A stretch of 64,000 bases of DNA from UBA12077 sp963665525 (GTDB lineage Bacteria > Bacteroidota > Bacteroidia > Bacteroidales > UBA12077): NCBI GenBank assembly GCA_963665525.1, contig OY762280.1, forward strand, positions 3,720,001 through 3,784,000. The letters are read 5' to 3'. Both the position numbers and the translations under genes were made by a program. Below are positions 44,209 to 52,402 of this stretch, piece after piece. Under the pieces are notes generated by a model. It did not search any database. It was given only the letters and a program-made list of their open reading frames with translations, and was not told the origin of the DNA. Position 1 is the first letter of the stretch. Every line of letters begins with the position of its first letter.

Positions 44209-45948
44209 TTACATTTCCGATATACTATAGTTTTCTATTTTCTTTTTTAGCTCTTCACTAGTATTTCCCATTTCAACGGCTAATTTCCACAATTCTACGG
44301 CTGCTTCTCTATTTCCCACTTTATACTGAATATCACCATAATGTTCAATAATAACCTGGCTATCTACACCGCCATTTTCAACAGATTGCTTGATGTAGTA
44401 TAATGCATCCTGATATCTTTCAAGTTTATATAAAATCCAGGCATAAGTATCTAAAAATGTACTATTCTTAGGCTCAGCTTCAATAGTTTTTCTTGAAATA
44501 GACTCTGCATATTCAAGTTTTTCTTCACGTAATGATAAATAATAACTGTAATTATTAATAATATATAAATTATCAGGATCCTTTTTTAAAACCATTTCAA
44601 AATAGTAATCCGACTGTTTATATTCTTTAATATTGTTATAAGCTTCTCCAAGATTGGTGTAAAAATCCAACTCCATTTCAGGGTTGTTTTCAATTGTTTT
44701 TAGCCCTTTTGTTAATATTTCTATAGCTTCACTCGATTTTCCTATTTGATTTGCAGAAACCCCATTAAAAAGATAAAATAAGGTGTGTTCAGGAAAACTA
44801 TCAATAGCAACTTCTGATTTTTGATAGAGGTTTTCATAATCGTTATTAAAATTATAAATAGATAATAACTGCTCCCAAATAACTGTATTTGCTTTATATT
44901 TACTCAATAGGTACTCTATTTCATCTTTAGCTTTATCGAATAAATTCATTTTTATATAGTAATCTGCATAAAGCGTATAGGTATCTTTTTCTTCAGGATA
45001 ATTGTTTTTTAGTATATCTAATGAACTTATAATTTGTTGATTGTATATGGTGAATTCACTTTGATTATTCATTATTGAAACAAATACCAATACTTTTTGA
45101 TTGAATTCAATAGTTTTATTTTCAATTACTTTTTTTATCATTTCAAAAGCATTGTCATAATCCATCTTTTTTCGATAGTAGTCAATTATAGAAAGCTGCC
45201 CAAGTGAATTTGTACTATCAATTGCAAAAAGTTTATCGTAATTTTCTTTAGCTTTCATGAATAAATTATCAGCCAGATACATCTCTGCAATAATTCCATA
45301 GTATCTTGGCTCATTTGGATAATGCTTTATCAATTTCTCAACCTCGTCGAAAGCTTTGGTTTTATTCCCTGTTGAATAATACAGTTGCTGTTTAGCTAAT
45401 GATAGGCTTTCATTTACTCCCACACTATTTTCTATATCATCATATAATTCAATCGCTCTTTTTGTATTACCCATATGGCTGTACAATGCGGCCATATTGT
45501 ATGGTATTTCCAGATCTTCCTTATTTTCTTTATATAGATCTTCATAAAGATCTATCGCTTCATTATATTTTTTTGATCCCAAATACAATTTTGCTAATTG
45601 CATTTTATACCATTTATTTTTTGAATCAAGCTCTACTGCATTTTTTGCATATTTCTCAGCAACATCATAATTTTGAGCTATTTCGTTTATTTGTGAAATT
45701 TCTGACATAGCAGCAGCAGCATTTGGATTAACTTCCAAACATTGATAATATAATGCTAACGCACCATTTAAATCACCCAGTAATTTCTTACGATTAGCTT
45801 CTAAAAAGATATAGTAATATTGTTGTTCGCTATCTTCACTAAGTTCTTTGCTTACTTTTACTTTTGTTTCTGATATGTTCTTTTTAGTGCTACATGCAGA
45901 TAATGATATAGCAATAATCAATACCAGAATAAATCCTTTTACCCTCAT
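44209..45948 (-). CDS. TPR-repeat lipoprotein
   Basis: 579 residues. The signal peptide ends in lipobox SLSAC (Cys19), giving a lipid-anchored protein. About twelve TPR-like helical pairs fill the rest, e.g. GALALYYQCLEVNPNAAAAM, NEAIDLYEDLYKENKEDLEI and YAESISRKTIEAEPKNSTFLDTYAWILYKLERYQDALYYI. Such TPR lipoproteins are scaffolds in the envelope. Its conserved position beside dut and the EnvC-like activator suggests a role linked to cell wall or outer-membrane assembly (inference). It lies 91 bp after dut in the same direction. Confidence 0.88.
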   Translation of the reverse strand: MRVKGFILVLIIAISLSACSTKKNISETKVKVSKELSEDSEQQYYYIFLEANRKKLLGDLNGALALYYQCLEVNPNAAAAMSEISQINEIAQNYDVAEKYAKNAVELDSKNKWYKMQLAKLYLGSKKYNEAIDLYEDLYKENKEDLEIPYNMAALYSHMGNTKRAIELYDDIENSVGVNESLSLAKQQLYYSTGNKTKAFDEVEKLIKHYPNEPRYYGIIAEMYLADNLFMKAKENYDKLFAIDSTNSLGQLSIIDYYRKKMDYDNAFEMIKKVIENKTIEFNQKVLVFVSIMNNQSEFTIYNQQIISSLDILKNNYPEEKDTYTLYADYYIKMNLFDKAKDEIEYLLSKYKANTVIWEQLLSIYNFNNDYENLYQKSEVAIDSFPEHTLFYLFNGVSANQIGKSSEAIEILTKGLKTIENNPEMELDFYTNLGEAYNNIKEYKQSDYYFEMVLKKDPDNLYIINNYSYYLSLREEKLEYAESISRKTIEAEPKNSTFLDTYAWILYKLERYQDALYYIKQSVENGGVDSQVIIEHYGDIQYKVGNREAAVELWKLAVEMGNTSEELKKKIENYSISEM

Positions 45949-46039
45949 ATCAACAATTATTTATTATTTAGCTTATAAACTTAACACAAAAACGCTGACT
46001 AAGTTTACAAATTGCGTATTTTAACAATATTTAAGAAAT

Positions 46040-46474
46040 CTACTTAACACCAGTACTACCAAAACCGCCAGCTCCTCTTTCTGTTTCGTTTAATACTTCT
46101 ACTTGTATTAACTCTGCCTGCTCGTGTTTTGCTATTACCATTTGGCAAATTCTTTCACCATGCTCTATTGTAACTTCCTCATTCGATAAATTGATTAAGA
46201 TAACGCCTATCTCCCCACGGTAATCAGCATCAATAGTACCAGGAGTATTTAAAACCGATAATCCCTTTTTTAATGCTAATCCACTTCGTGGACGAATCTG
46301 AGCTTCATATCCTACAGGTAATTCTATAAATAAACCAGTTGGTATTAAAGTTCGTTCTAAAGGTTTTAAGGTAACAGCATTTTCTAAATTAGCTCTTAAA
46401 TCCATACCTGCTGAATGATCAGTACTATATCCAGGTAATTGATTTTTAGATTGATTTACGATGTTAATTTTCAT
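46040..46474 (-). CDS. dut: dUTP diphosphatase (trimeric dUTPase)
   Basis: 144 residues. All five trimeric dUTPase motifs are visible: SAGMDLRA (1), RPRSGLALK (2), GTIDADYRGEIGVILIN (3, with catalytic Asp), GERICQMVI (4) and RGAGGFGSTG (5). It converts dUTP to dUMP, preventing uracil in DNA. It overlaps the upstream flippase gene by 11 bp, so the two are translationally coupled. Confidence 0.97.
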   Translation of the reverse strand: MKINIVNQSKNQLPGYSTDHSAGMDLRANLENAVTLKPLERTLIPTGLFIELPVGYEAQIRPRSGLALKKGLSVLNTPGTIDADYRGEIGVILINLSNEEVTIEHGERICQMVIAKHEQAELIQVEVLNETERGAGGFGSTGVK

Positions 46475-47927
46475 TCTTTATATATTTTCTTTCATTTAAA
46501 TAAGCAATGATAATAAATCCAGATATTAGTAAGGTTCTGAAAATATATGCAATAACAAGTGATTCAATATTCAAGTACTTTTCAATTGCATATAGTGTAA
46601 ATGCAAAAATAAAATAGAATGCAATTTTCTTGAAATTATACGGAATTAAATAATGTTTTCTACTTATTAAATACGACACTACCAGCATAGTAATATAGCT
46701 TGCTAAATTAGCGTAAGCCGAACCAATGTATCCTATTTGTGGTAATAAAATTACATTCAACACAATTGTAATTACTGCTCCAATAATAGCAATTAAAATT
46801 CCATAATGTGTTTTATCTGTTACCTTGTACCAAATAGACAGGCTAAATAATATTCCAAAAATTAGTTTTGCGATTAACAAGATTGGAACTACAAACAAGC
46901 CTTCTCGATATTCTGCCTCGATAAAATATTTCAAAATATCGATATAAAACATTACTCCTAGGAATATGATCAATCCAAATATGATGAAGTAGCTCATTAC
47001 ATCAGCATATAATTTTTTTGCATTTTTATCCTGTGCACTTTTAAAGAAGAAAGGTTCAGCTGCATAACGAAACATTTGTATAAACAGAACCATTAAAACA
47101 GCTAATTTAAAATTCGCTCCATAAATTCCTAATTGTGCCATTGGATTTGAATCCTTAATTAGTTTAGGAATTAATATATTACCGATTTGATCATTTAACA
47201 TTCCAGCTAAACCTATTAATAAAATCGGGAATGAATATTTTAATATTCTCTTTAGTAAGCCAAAATCGAATTGTGGTTTTACAGCAAAAATTTCGGGCAT
47301 TAATAATAAAAATGTTATTCCACTACCTATTAAGTTTGCTATAAGAACATAATCAAGTGCTAACTCAGGATTATAAATTCTGGCGAATATATTTTCACTT
47401 CCTAACTCAAAATAATGTCGGCAAAGAACCAAGTAAAATAAATTTAAACCAATATTTATAGCTATACCTGTTAACTTTATAACCATAAATTTTATAGGGC
47501 GTTCATTTATTCTGAGTTTTGCAAATGGAATTGCACTTACAACATCTAAAGAAATAATGGCAATAAAATAAGCCACCATTCTAAAATTATCAATCTGGAA
47601 ATATCCTTGCCACTTTTCTTTTAGCAATATCGATATGATAATAAATAAAGAACTTGTAAATAGTACTGAGAAAAAAGTTGTTCCAAGTGTTTTTGAGTAA
47701 TCTTCCTCCTTTTTACTGGCAAACCTGAAAAAACCTGTCTCCAGACCAAATGTTAATAAAACCAGAAAGATTGCTGTATTACTATAGAAGTATGTTAACT
47801 TTCCGTATAAAAAAGGTTTTAAAGCTTGCGTATGAACATAAACTAAAAGATAGTTTAAAAACCTACCCAGCATAGTACTTAATCCGTATATAACCGTTTG
47901 TCCTGCAAGCTTTTTAATCTGGCTCAA
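46464..47927 (-). CDS. oligosaccharide/lipid flippase-like membrane protein (MOP superfamily)
   Basis: 487 residues with about 12-14 hydrophobic helices, e.g. TVIYGLSTMLGRFLNYLLVYV at the N-terminus, resembling Wzx/MurJ-type polysaccharide exporters. The likely start is TTG at 47927, since an in-frame stop lies four codons upstream and no ATG is available. By family it flips undecaprenyl-linked oligosaccharide or a similar lipid across the inner membrane. No glycan cluster surrounds it, and its stable linkage to dut/TPR/EnvC in Bacteroidota hints at a core envelope role. Confidence 0.85.
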   Translation of the reverse strand: MSQIKKLAGQTVIYGLSTMLGRFLNYLLVYVHTQALKPFLYGKLTYFYSNTAIFLVLLTFGLETGFFRFASKKEEDYSKTLGTTFFSVLFTSSLFIIISILLKEKWQGYFQIDNFRMVAYFIAIISLDVVSAIPFAKLRINERPIKFMVIKLTGIAINIGLNLFYLVLCRHYFELGSENIFARIYNPELALDYVLIANLIGSGITFLLLMPEIFAVKPQFDFGLLKRILKYSFPILLIGLAGMLNDQIGNILIPKLIKDSNPMAQLGIYGANFKLAVLMVLFIQMFRYAAEPFFFKSAQDKNAKKLYADVMSYFIIFGLIIFLGVMFYIDILKYFIEAEYREGLFVVPILLIAKLIFGILFSLSIWYKVTDKTHYGILIAIIGAVITIVLNVILLPQIGYIGSAYANLASYITMLVVSYLISRKHYLIPYNFKKIAFYFIFAFTLYAIEKYLNIESLVIAYIFRTLLISGFIIIAYLNERKYIKNEN

Positions 47928-48043
47928 GCTATCAATCTTTTAAAATTTTTATTACAAAATAAGTCTTCTTATTGTTATTATCATAATAATTGGAATTTTA
48001 GATATCAACATTATAGAAATTATGACCATAATATTTATAAATG

Positions 48044-48076
48044 TTTTTAATAAATAGTTATTTGTTTCTATTTTTG
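48044..48076 (+). promoter_or_regulatory. promoter of the cyclophilin-pheS unit
   Basis: A perfect -7 box TATTTTTG (48069-48076) with a weak -33-like TTTT about 21 bp upstream; the ATG follows 26 bp later. Confidence 0.45.
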
Positions 48077-48102
48077 TTGATTAAAATAAAACTCTATTTA
48101 TC

Positions 48103-48915
48103 ATGAAAAGAATAAGTTTATTATCCTTAATTATTTCTTTGTTAATATTATCTTGTCAAGTAGATAGTTCGAAAAAGAAATCATCCGATCAGCTTTATAA
48201 AATTGAAACTGAATATGGAGATATGATTTTTAAATTATATGATGCTACTCCTTTACATAAAGAAAATTTTTCGAAGCTTATTGATCAAGGTTATTTTAAT
48301 GATTTACTTTTTCATAGGGTAATAGATGGTTTTATGATTCAGGGAGGAGATCCTGATTCCAGAAATGCCGTACCCGGTGTTATGCTAGGAGAAGGAGGTC
48401 CGGGTTATACCATTCCTGCAGAATTTGTTGACACTATTTTTCATAAAAAGGGTGTCATTGCAGCTGCTCGGGAAGGTGATGATACTAATCCTGAAATGCG
48501 TTCGGCTGGATCACAATTTTATATTGTCCAAGGAATTGTTTTTGACGATGCTGCAGTTAAAAAAGTTGAAGATCGTATTAATGCATCACGTTTAAATAAA
48601 CTCATTACTAAATATATTGAAGAAGCAAAAAATAAAGCTTTTGATACAGGAGGAAATATCGATTATCAGGTAATTGTTCCGGAAGCACGACAAAAAGCCG
48701 AAGAAGAATTTAAAAAACAAGGATATTTTAAAATTCCTGAAGAAAAACTAAAAGTATATAGAACATTAGGAGGAACACCACATTTAGATGGAGCATATAC
48801 TGTTTTTGGTGAAGTTATTGAAGGATTAGAAGTTATTGATAAAATTGCTGCTGTAGAAACTGACGAAAATGATCGCCCGATTAAAGATGTTAAAATGCGT
48901 ATTAAAAAAATATAA
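48103..48915 (+). CDS. cyclophilin-type peptidyl-prolyl isomerase lipoprotein with insertion
   Basis: 270 residues. The signal peptide ends in lipobox LILSC (Cys18). The cyclophilin core is FHRVIDGFMIQGGDPD (catalytic Arg), the substrate pocket MRSAGSQFYIV, and the end LDGAYTVFGEVIEGLEVIDKIA. About 80 extra residues (about 150-225, charged helices) interrupt the domain between QFYIV and LDGAYTVFG, a form common in Bacteroidota. It catalyses prolyl isomerisation of envelope proteins. pheS follows 13 bp later. Confidence 0.92.
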   Translation: MKRISLLSLIISLLILSCQVDSSKKKSSDQLYKIETEYGDMIFKLYDATPLHKENFSKLIDQGYFNDLLFHRVIDGFMIQGGDPDSRNAVPGVMLGEGGPGYTIPAEFVDTIFHKKGVIAAAREGDDTNPEMRSAGSQFYIVQGIVFDDAAVKKVEDRINASRLNKLITKYIEEAKNKAFDTGGNIDYQVIVPEARQKAEEEFKKQGYFKIPEEKLKVYRTLGGTPHLDGAYTVFGEVIEGLEVIDKIAAVETDENDRPIKDVKMRIKKI

Positions 48916-48928
48916 TTTAAAATAAATC

Positions 48929-49948
48929 ATGATAGAAAAGATTAATCAGTATTTAGAAGAAGCGAAAGAATTTGTTGCTACTACAATAGACGAAATAGAA
49001 TCATTTCGTATTAAGTATATGGGAAAGAAGGGTTTAGTTAATGATCTTTTCTCAGAATTTAAAAACGTTCCACGTGAAAACAAAAAGGATGTAGGACAGA
49101 AATTAAATGAGTTAAAAGTAACTATTCTTGAAAAAGTTAATTCATTAAAAGAAAGCCTTGAAGAATCTTCAGATAAAATCACTGGCATTGATATGACAGC
49201 TCCTGGAGATCCTATTAAAGGAGGTACACGCCATCCATTATCTGTTGTACGTAATGAAATAATTGATATATTTAAACGCTTAGGCTTCACTATTTCAGAA
49301 GGACCAGAAATAGAAGACGACTGGCATGTTTTTTCTGCATTAAATTTCCCGGAAGAACATCCAGCACGAGATATGCAAGATACTTTCTTTATTGAAAAAC
49401 ATCCTGATATCTTATTAAGAACTCATACTTCATCTGTTCAAGTTCGAGTGATGGAAAATACTCAACCTCCTATTCGTACCATATCACCGGGTAGAGTATT
49501 TAGAAACGAAGCAATTAGTGCTCGTGCTCATTGTATTTTCCATCAAGTTGAAGGTTTATATATTGATGAGAATGTTTCTTTTGCCGATCTAAAACAAACG
49601 TTATTATATTTTGCTAAAGAAATGTTCGGTGAACAAACAGAAATTCGCTTACGTCCATCTTATTTCCCATTTACAGAACCATCTGCTGAAATGGATGTAG
49701 CATGTAATATTTGTGGAGGTAAAGGATGTAATGTATGTAAATATACCGGTTGGTTAGAAATTCTTGGTTGTGGTATGGTTGATCCTAATGTACTAGAAAG
49801 CTCTGGTATTGATAGTAAAAAATATACCGGATTTGCTTTTGGTATGGGAATTGAGCGAATAACAATGCTTAAATATGGAGTTAAGGATCTTCGCCTTTAT
49901 TTTGAGAACGATGTAAGATTTTTAAATCAATTTAAATCCGCATTATAA
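48929..49948 (+). CDS. pheS: phenylalanyl-tRNA synthetase alpha subunit
   Basis: 339 residues. The N-terminal coiled coil (about 1-90) contacts tRNA. Class II motifs are HPLSVVRNEI, EGPEIEDDWHVFSALNFPEEHPARD, RTHTSSVQVRVM and the motif 3 segment FGMGIERITMLKYG. A Cys-rich hairpin CNICGGKGCNVCKYTGW may bind zinc, as in many PheS. It charges tRNA-Phe together with PheT, which is not in the window. A parS-like sequence lies at 49066-49081 within it. Confidence 0.96.
   Translation: MIEKINQYLEEAKEFVATTIDEIESFRIKYMGKKGLVNDLFSEFKNVPRENKKDVGQKLNELKVTILEKVNSLKESLEESSDKITGIDMTAPGDPIKGGTRHPLSVVRNEIIDIFKRLGFTISEGPEIEDDWHVFSALNFPEEHPARDMQDTFFIEKHPDILLRTHTSSVQVRVMENTQPPIRTISPGRVFRNEAISARAHCIFHQVEGLYIDENVSFADLKQTLLYFAKEMFGEQTEIRLRPSYFPFTEPSAEMDVACNICGGKGCNVCKYTGWLEILGCGMVDPNVLESSGIDSKKYTGFAFGMGIERITMLKYGVKDLRLYFENDVRFLNQFKSAL
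49066..49081. other. degenerate parS-like sequence in pheS
   Basis: CGTTCCACGTGAAAAC keeps the CACGTG core and 11 of the 14 fixed positions of the parS consensus. It could be a weak ParB site or chance. It lies between the two perfect sites. Confidence 0.3.
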
Positions 49949-49968
49949 ATATTTTATTTATATATATT

Positions 49969-50005
49969 AAAGCCCGGTTAAAATTACCGGGCTTTCTTTT
50001 TATTT
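49969..50005. terminator. terminator between pheS and the OsmC gene
   Basis: AAAGCCCGGT/ACCGGGCTTT stem (49969-49978 with 49986-49995) followed by a T-rich run. It lies between convergent genes and can act in both directions. Confidence 0.85.
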
Positions 50006-50422
50006 TTCTGGATTTACCTGTATTTCATTCGACATTTTTATATATTTCTTATAAACTGCACTTACTCCACAATATCTTTCTTCAGATAAGTTAACCGCTT
50101 TTTGTAACTTCTCTATTGGTAAATCATTTCCCCAAAATTTATAAATAACCTTCATTTCATCGTAGTGTTTTGGATGTTCTTCAGTCATATTTGACTTAAC
50201 TTCAACACTAAAATTATCTAAATCAACTCTCATCTTTTTTAAAATTGATATAACATCCATTCCTGTACAACCTGCTAATGATAATAACATTAAAGGTTTT
50301 GGTCTTGGTCCTTTATCCTGACCTCCAACAGCTTCAACTGCATCAATTACTAATTTATGGCCATTTATTTCACTTTCAAAAGCCATTCCTTCTATCCAAT
50401 TAATACTTAATGTTTCTTTCAT
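50000..50422 (-). CDS. OsmC family peroxiredoxin-like protein
   Basis: 140 residues. The two redox Cys of the family are Cys52 (LAGCTGMDVISIL) and Cys118 (ERYCGVSAVY), with the conserved Arg40/Pro41 loop (GPRPKPLMLLSLAGC). It reduces organic hydroperoxides using a dithiol partner in the cytoplasm. It is transcribed away from the Crp/Fnr regulator gene, from facing promoters in a 176-bp gap, so regulation by that neighbour is plausible. Confidence 0.92.
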   Translation of the reverse strand: MKETLSINWIEGMAFESEINGHKLVIDAVEAVGGQDKGPRPKPLMLLSLAGCTGMDVISILKKMRVDLDNFSVEVKSNMTEEHPKHYDEMKVIYKFWGNDLPIEKLQKAVNLSEERYCGVSAVYKKYIKMSNEIQVNPEK

Positions 50423-50451
50423 ATCTATATATGTTTATATTTATTTTTTTG

Positions 50452-50481
50452 CAAATATAATTTTAAAATCTATATTCTAAA
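50452..50481 (-). promoter_or_regulatory. promoter of the OsmC gene
   Basis: On the minus strand a perfect -7 box TATATTTG (50459-50452) and a -33-like TTTA (50481-50478) have an 18-bp spacer; the start codon is 29 bp downstream. Confidence 0.5.
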
Positions 50482-50483
50482 TT

Positions 50484-50513
50484 ATTGTTTATAAAACAAA
50501 AAACTTAATTTTG
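50484..50513 (+). promoter_or_regulatory. promoter of the Crp/Fnr gene
   Basis: A perfect -7 box TAATTTTG (50506-50513) and a -33-like ATTG (50484-50487) with an 18-bp spacer. The leader to the ATG at 50599 is about 80 bases. It lies back to back with the OsmC promoter. Confidence 0.5.
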
Positions 50514-50598
50514 TGTTCTAAGTTAATGAATTTTCAGAATACTTATTTATTTATAACTGATTTATAAGTATTTAATCTGATTACGGACTAAGAACATA

Positions 50599-51306
50599 AT
50601 GAAGAATCGGGAACATATACCTTCTTGCGATAATTGTCTACATGGCGCTGAATCAATATTTAAGCATCTTTCTCCTGAAGAACATGCTTTAGTTGAAAAA
50701 GAAAAAGTATGTAATACTTACAAACGAGGAAGTGTTATTTATCATGAAGGCAGTAGAACAAATGGTTTTTACTGTATTAATTCTGGAATTTTAAAAATAT
50801 TTAAAACAGGTATTGATGGCCGAGAACAAATCATTGCTTTTGCAAAAAAAGGCGGTATTATTGGCTATCGTTCTATTCTTAGTAATGAACTAGCTTGCTC
50901 ATCAGCAAAAGTAATTGAAGATGCTACTTTATGTTTTATTCCTGGTGAAACTTTAATCAGCCTTGTTAAATCGAATGGTAATTTTTCAATGGCCATTATG
51001 CAACAAACTTGTAAAGAATTAGGTGAAGCAAATTCTTTTATTACAGATATCGCGCAAAAAACAGTTCGTGAACGATTAGCCGAAGTTTTACTTAATTTAA
51101 AAGATATCTTTGATTTAGATTCTAACAATGTACTACAAATTTCGCTTACTCGTGAAGAACTTGCGAATATTGTTGGAACAGCAACTGAATCTGTTATCCG
51201 TTTACTTTCTGAATTTAAACATGATAAATTAATAGACTTAAACGGTAGAAAAATTACGATCTTAGATATTAAAACACTGGAAAAAATTTCGAACGCATTT
51301 AATTAA
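50599..51306 (+). CDS. Crp/Fnr family transcriptional regulator with N-terminal CxxC
   Basis: 235 residues. The N-terminal Cys pair is Cys10-x-x-Cys13, with Cys38, Cys59, Cys100 and Cys112 further on. The cyclic-nucleotide-binding-like beta roll covers about 25-140 (YKRGSVIYHEGSRTNGFYCINSGILKIFK). The C-terminal HTH is LTREELANIVGTATESVIRLLSEFK. The cAMP-binding arginine motif is not evident. Cys clusters suggest redox or Fe-S sensing, but the FNR spacing is not matched. The OsmC gene, divergent from it, is a plausible target. Confidence 0.88.
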   Translation: MKNREHIPSCDNCLHGAESIFKHLSPEEHALVEKEKVCNTYKRGSVIYHEGSRTNGFYCINSGILKIFKTGIDGREQIIAFAKKGGIIGYRSILSNELACSSAKVIEDATLCFIPGETLISLVKSNGNFSMAIMQQTCKELGEANSFITDIAQKTVRERLAEVLLNLKDIFDLDSNNVLQISLTREELANIVGTATESVIRLLSEFKHDKLIDLNGRKITILDIKTLEKISNAFN

Positions 51307-51319
51307 ATTTATATATAAT

Positions 51320-51346
51320 AAAAAGCTCCTTTAAAAGGAGCTTTTT
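51320..51346. terminator. bidirectional terminator between Crp/Fnr and ruvB
   Basis: AAAAAGCTCCTTT (51320-51332) and AAAGGAGCTTTTT (51334-51346) are exact reverse complements, with flanking A and T tracts. Confidence 0.85.
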
Positions 51347-51348
51347 AT

Positions 51349-52371
51349 TTAAAATAACTGAGATTGCTCTCCTGTATTATTTATTCGATTAAAATGATTG
51401 TATGCATTCTCTGTTGCCTCTCTTCCACGAGGTGTTCTTTTAATATATCCCTCTTTTATTAAAAAAGGCTCATATACTTCTTCAATTGTTCCTCCATCTT
51501 CACCTATAGCTGTTGCGATAGTTGATATTCCAACAGGACCTCCTTTAAATTTATCAATAATGGTTAATAGAATCTTATTATCCATTTCATCTAAACCATT
51601 TTTATCAATATTTAATGCTTTTAATGCGTAACGAGAAATTTCTAAATCGATGTTGCCATTTCCTTTTACCTGAGCAAAATCTCTAACTCTGCGAAGTAAT
51701 GCATTAGCAATTCTTGGTGTTCCACGAGATCTTGACGCAATTTCTACCGCTGCATCTTCATCAATCTTAACATTTAATATACCTGATGATCGTTTTACAA
51801 TTCCAGTTAGAATCTTAAAATCGTAGTATTCTAAATTAGAACTAATACCAAATCGTGCTCGTAATGGACTAGTTAGTAAACCCGATCGGGTTGTTGCACC
51901 AATTAAAGTAAATGGATTTAATTCTATTTGTACAGACCTGGCACTTGGTCCTTTATCAATCATGATATCAATTTTATAATCCTCCATTGCAGAATATAAA
52001 TATTCTTCTACTACGGGACTTAATCGATGTATCTCATCAATAAATAAAACATCCCCTTCTTCCAGATTTGTTAATAACCCTGCTAAATCACCAGGTTTAT
52101 CTAATACAGGTCCTGATGTTAACTTAAGATTTACTTTTAATTCATTCGCAATAATATTTGCTAATGTTGTTTTACCAAGTCCTGGAGGACCATGTAACAA
52201 TACATGATCTAATGCTTCATTTCTCATTAATGCTGCCTGTACAAAAACTTTCAAATTTTCAACAACTTTAAACTGACCCTTAAAATCATCAAAATTTATT
52301 GGGCGCAATTGTTTTTCAATCTCAAAATCTTTGTCAAAACTTTGTTCTTGTCTTATATTAAAATCTTCCAT
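51349..52371 (-). CDS. ruvB: Holliday junction branch-migration helicase RuvB
   Basis: 340 residues. The AAA+ motifs are Walker A GPPGLGKTTLANIIA, Walker B VLFIDEIHRL, sensor 1 GATTRSGLLTSPLRARFG (with Arg finger region) and the C-terminal winged helix (GGTIEEVYEPFLIKEGYIKRTPRGR). It drives branch migration with RuvA, which is not in this window. It lies 31 bp after the repeat-protein gene in the same direction, so they may share a transcript. Confidence 0.97.
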   Translation of the reverse strand: MEDFNIRQEQSFDKDFEIEKQLRPINFDDFKGQFKVVENLKVFVQAALMRNEALDHVLLHGPPGLGKTTLANIIANELKVNLKLTSGPVLDKPGDLAGLLTNLEEGDVLFIDEIHRLSPVVEEYLYSAMEDYKIDIMIDKGPSARSVQIELNPFTLIGATTRSGLLTSPLRARFGISSNLEYYDFKILTGIVKRSSGILNVKIDEDAAVEIASRSRGTPRIANALLRRVRDFAQVKGNGNIDLEISRYALKALNIDKNGLDEMDNKILLTIIDKFKGGPVGISTIATAIGEDGGTIEEVYEPFLIKEGYIKRTPRGREATENAYNHFNRINNTGEQSQLF

Positions 52372-52402
52372 TTAATTCTTTTAATGCTCAAATTTAAGAA
52401 AA

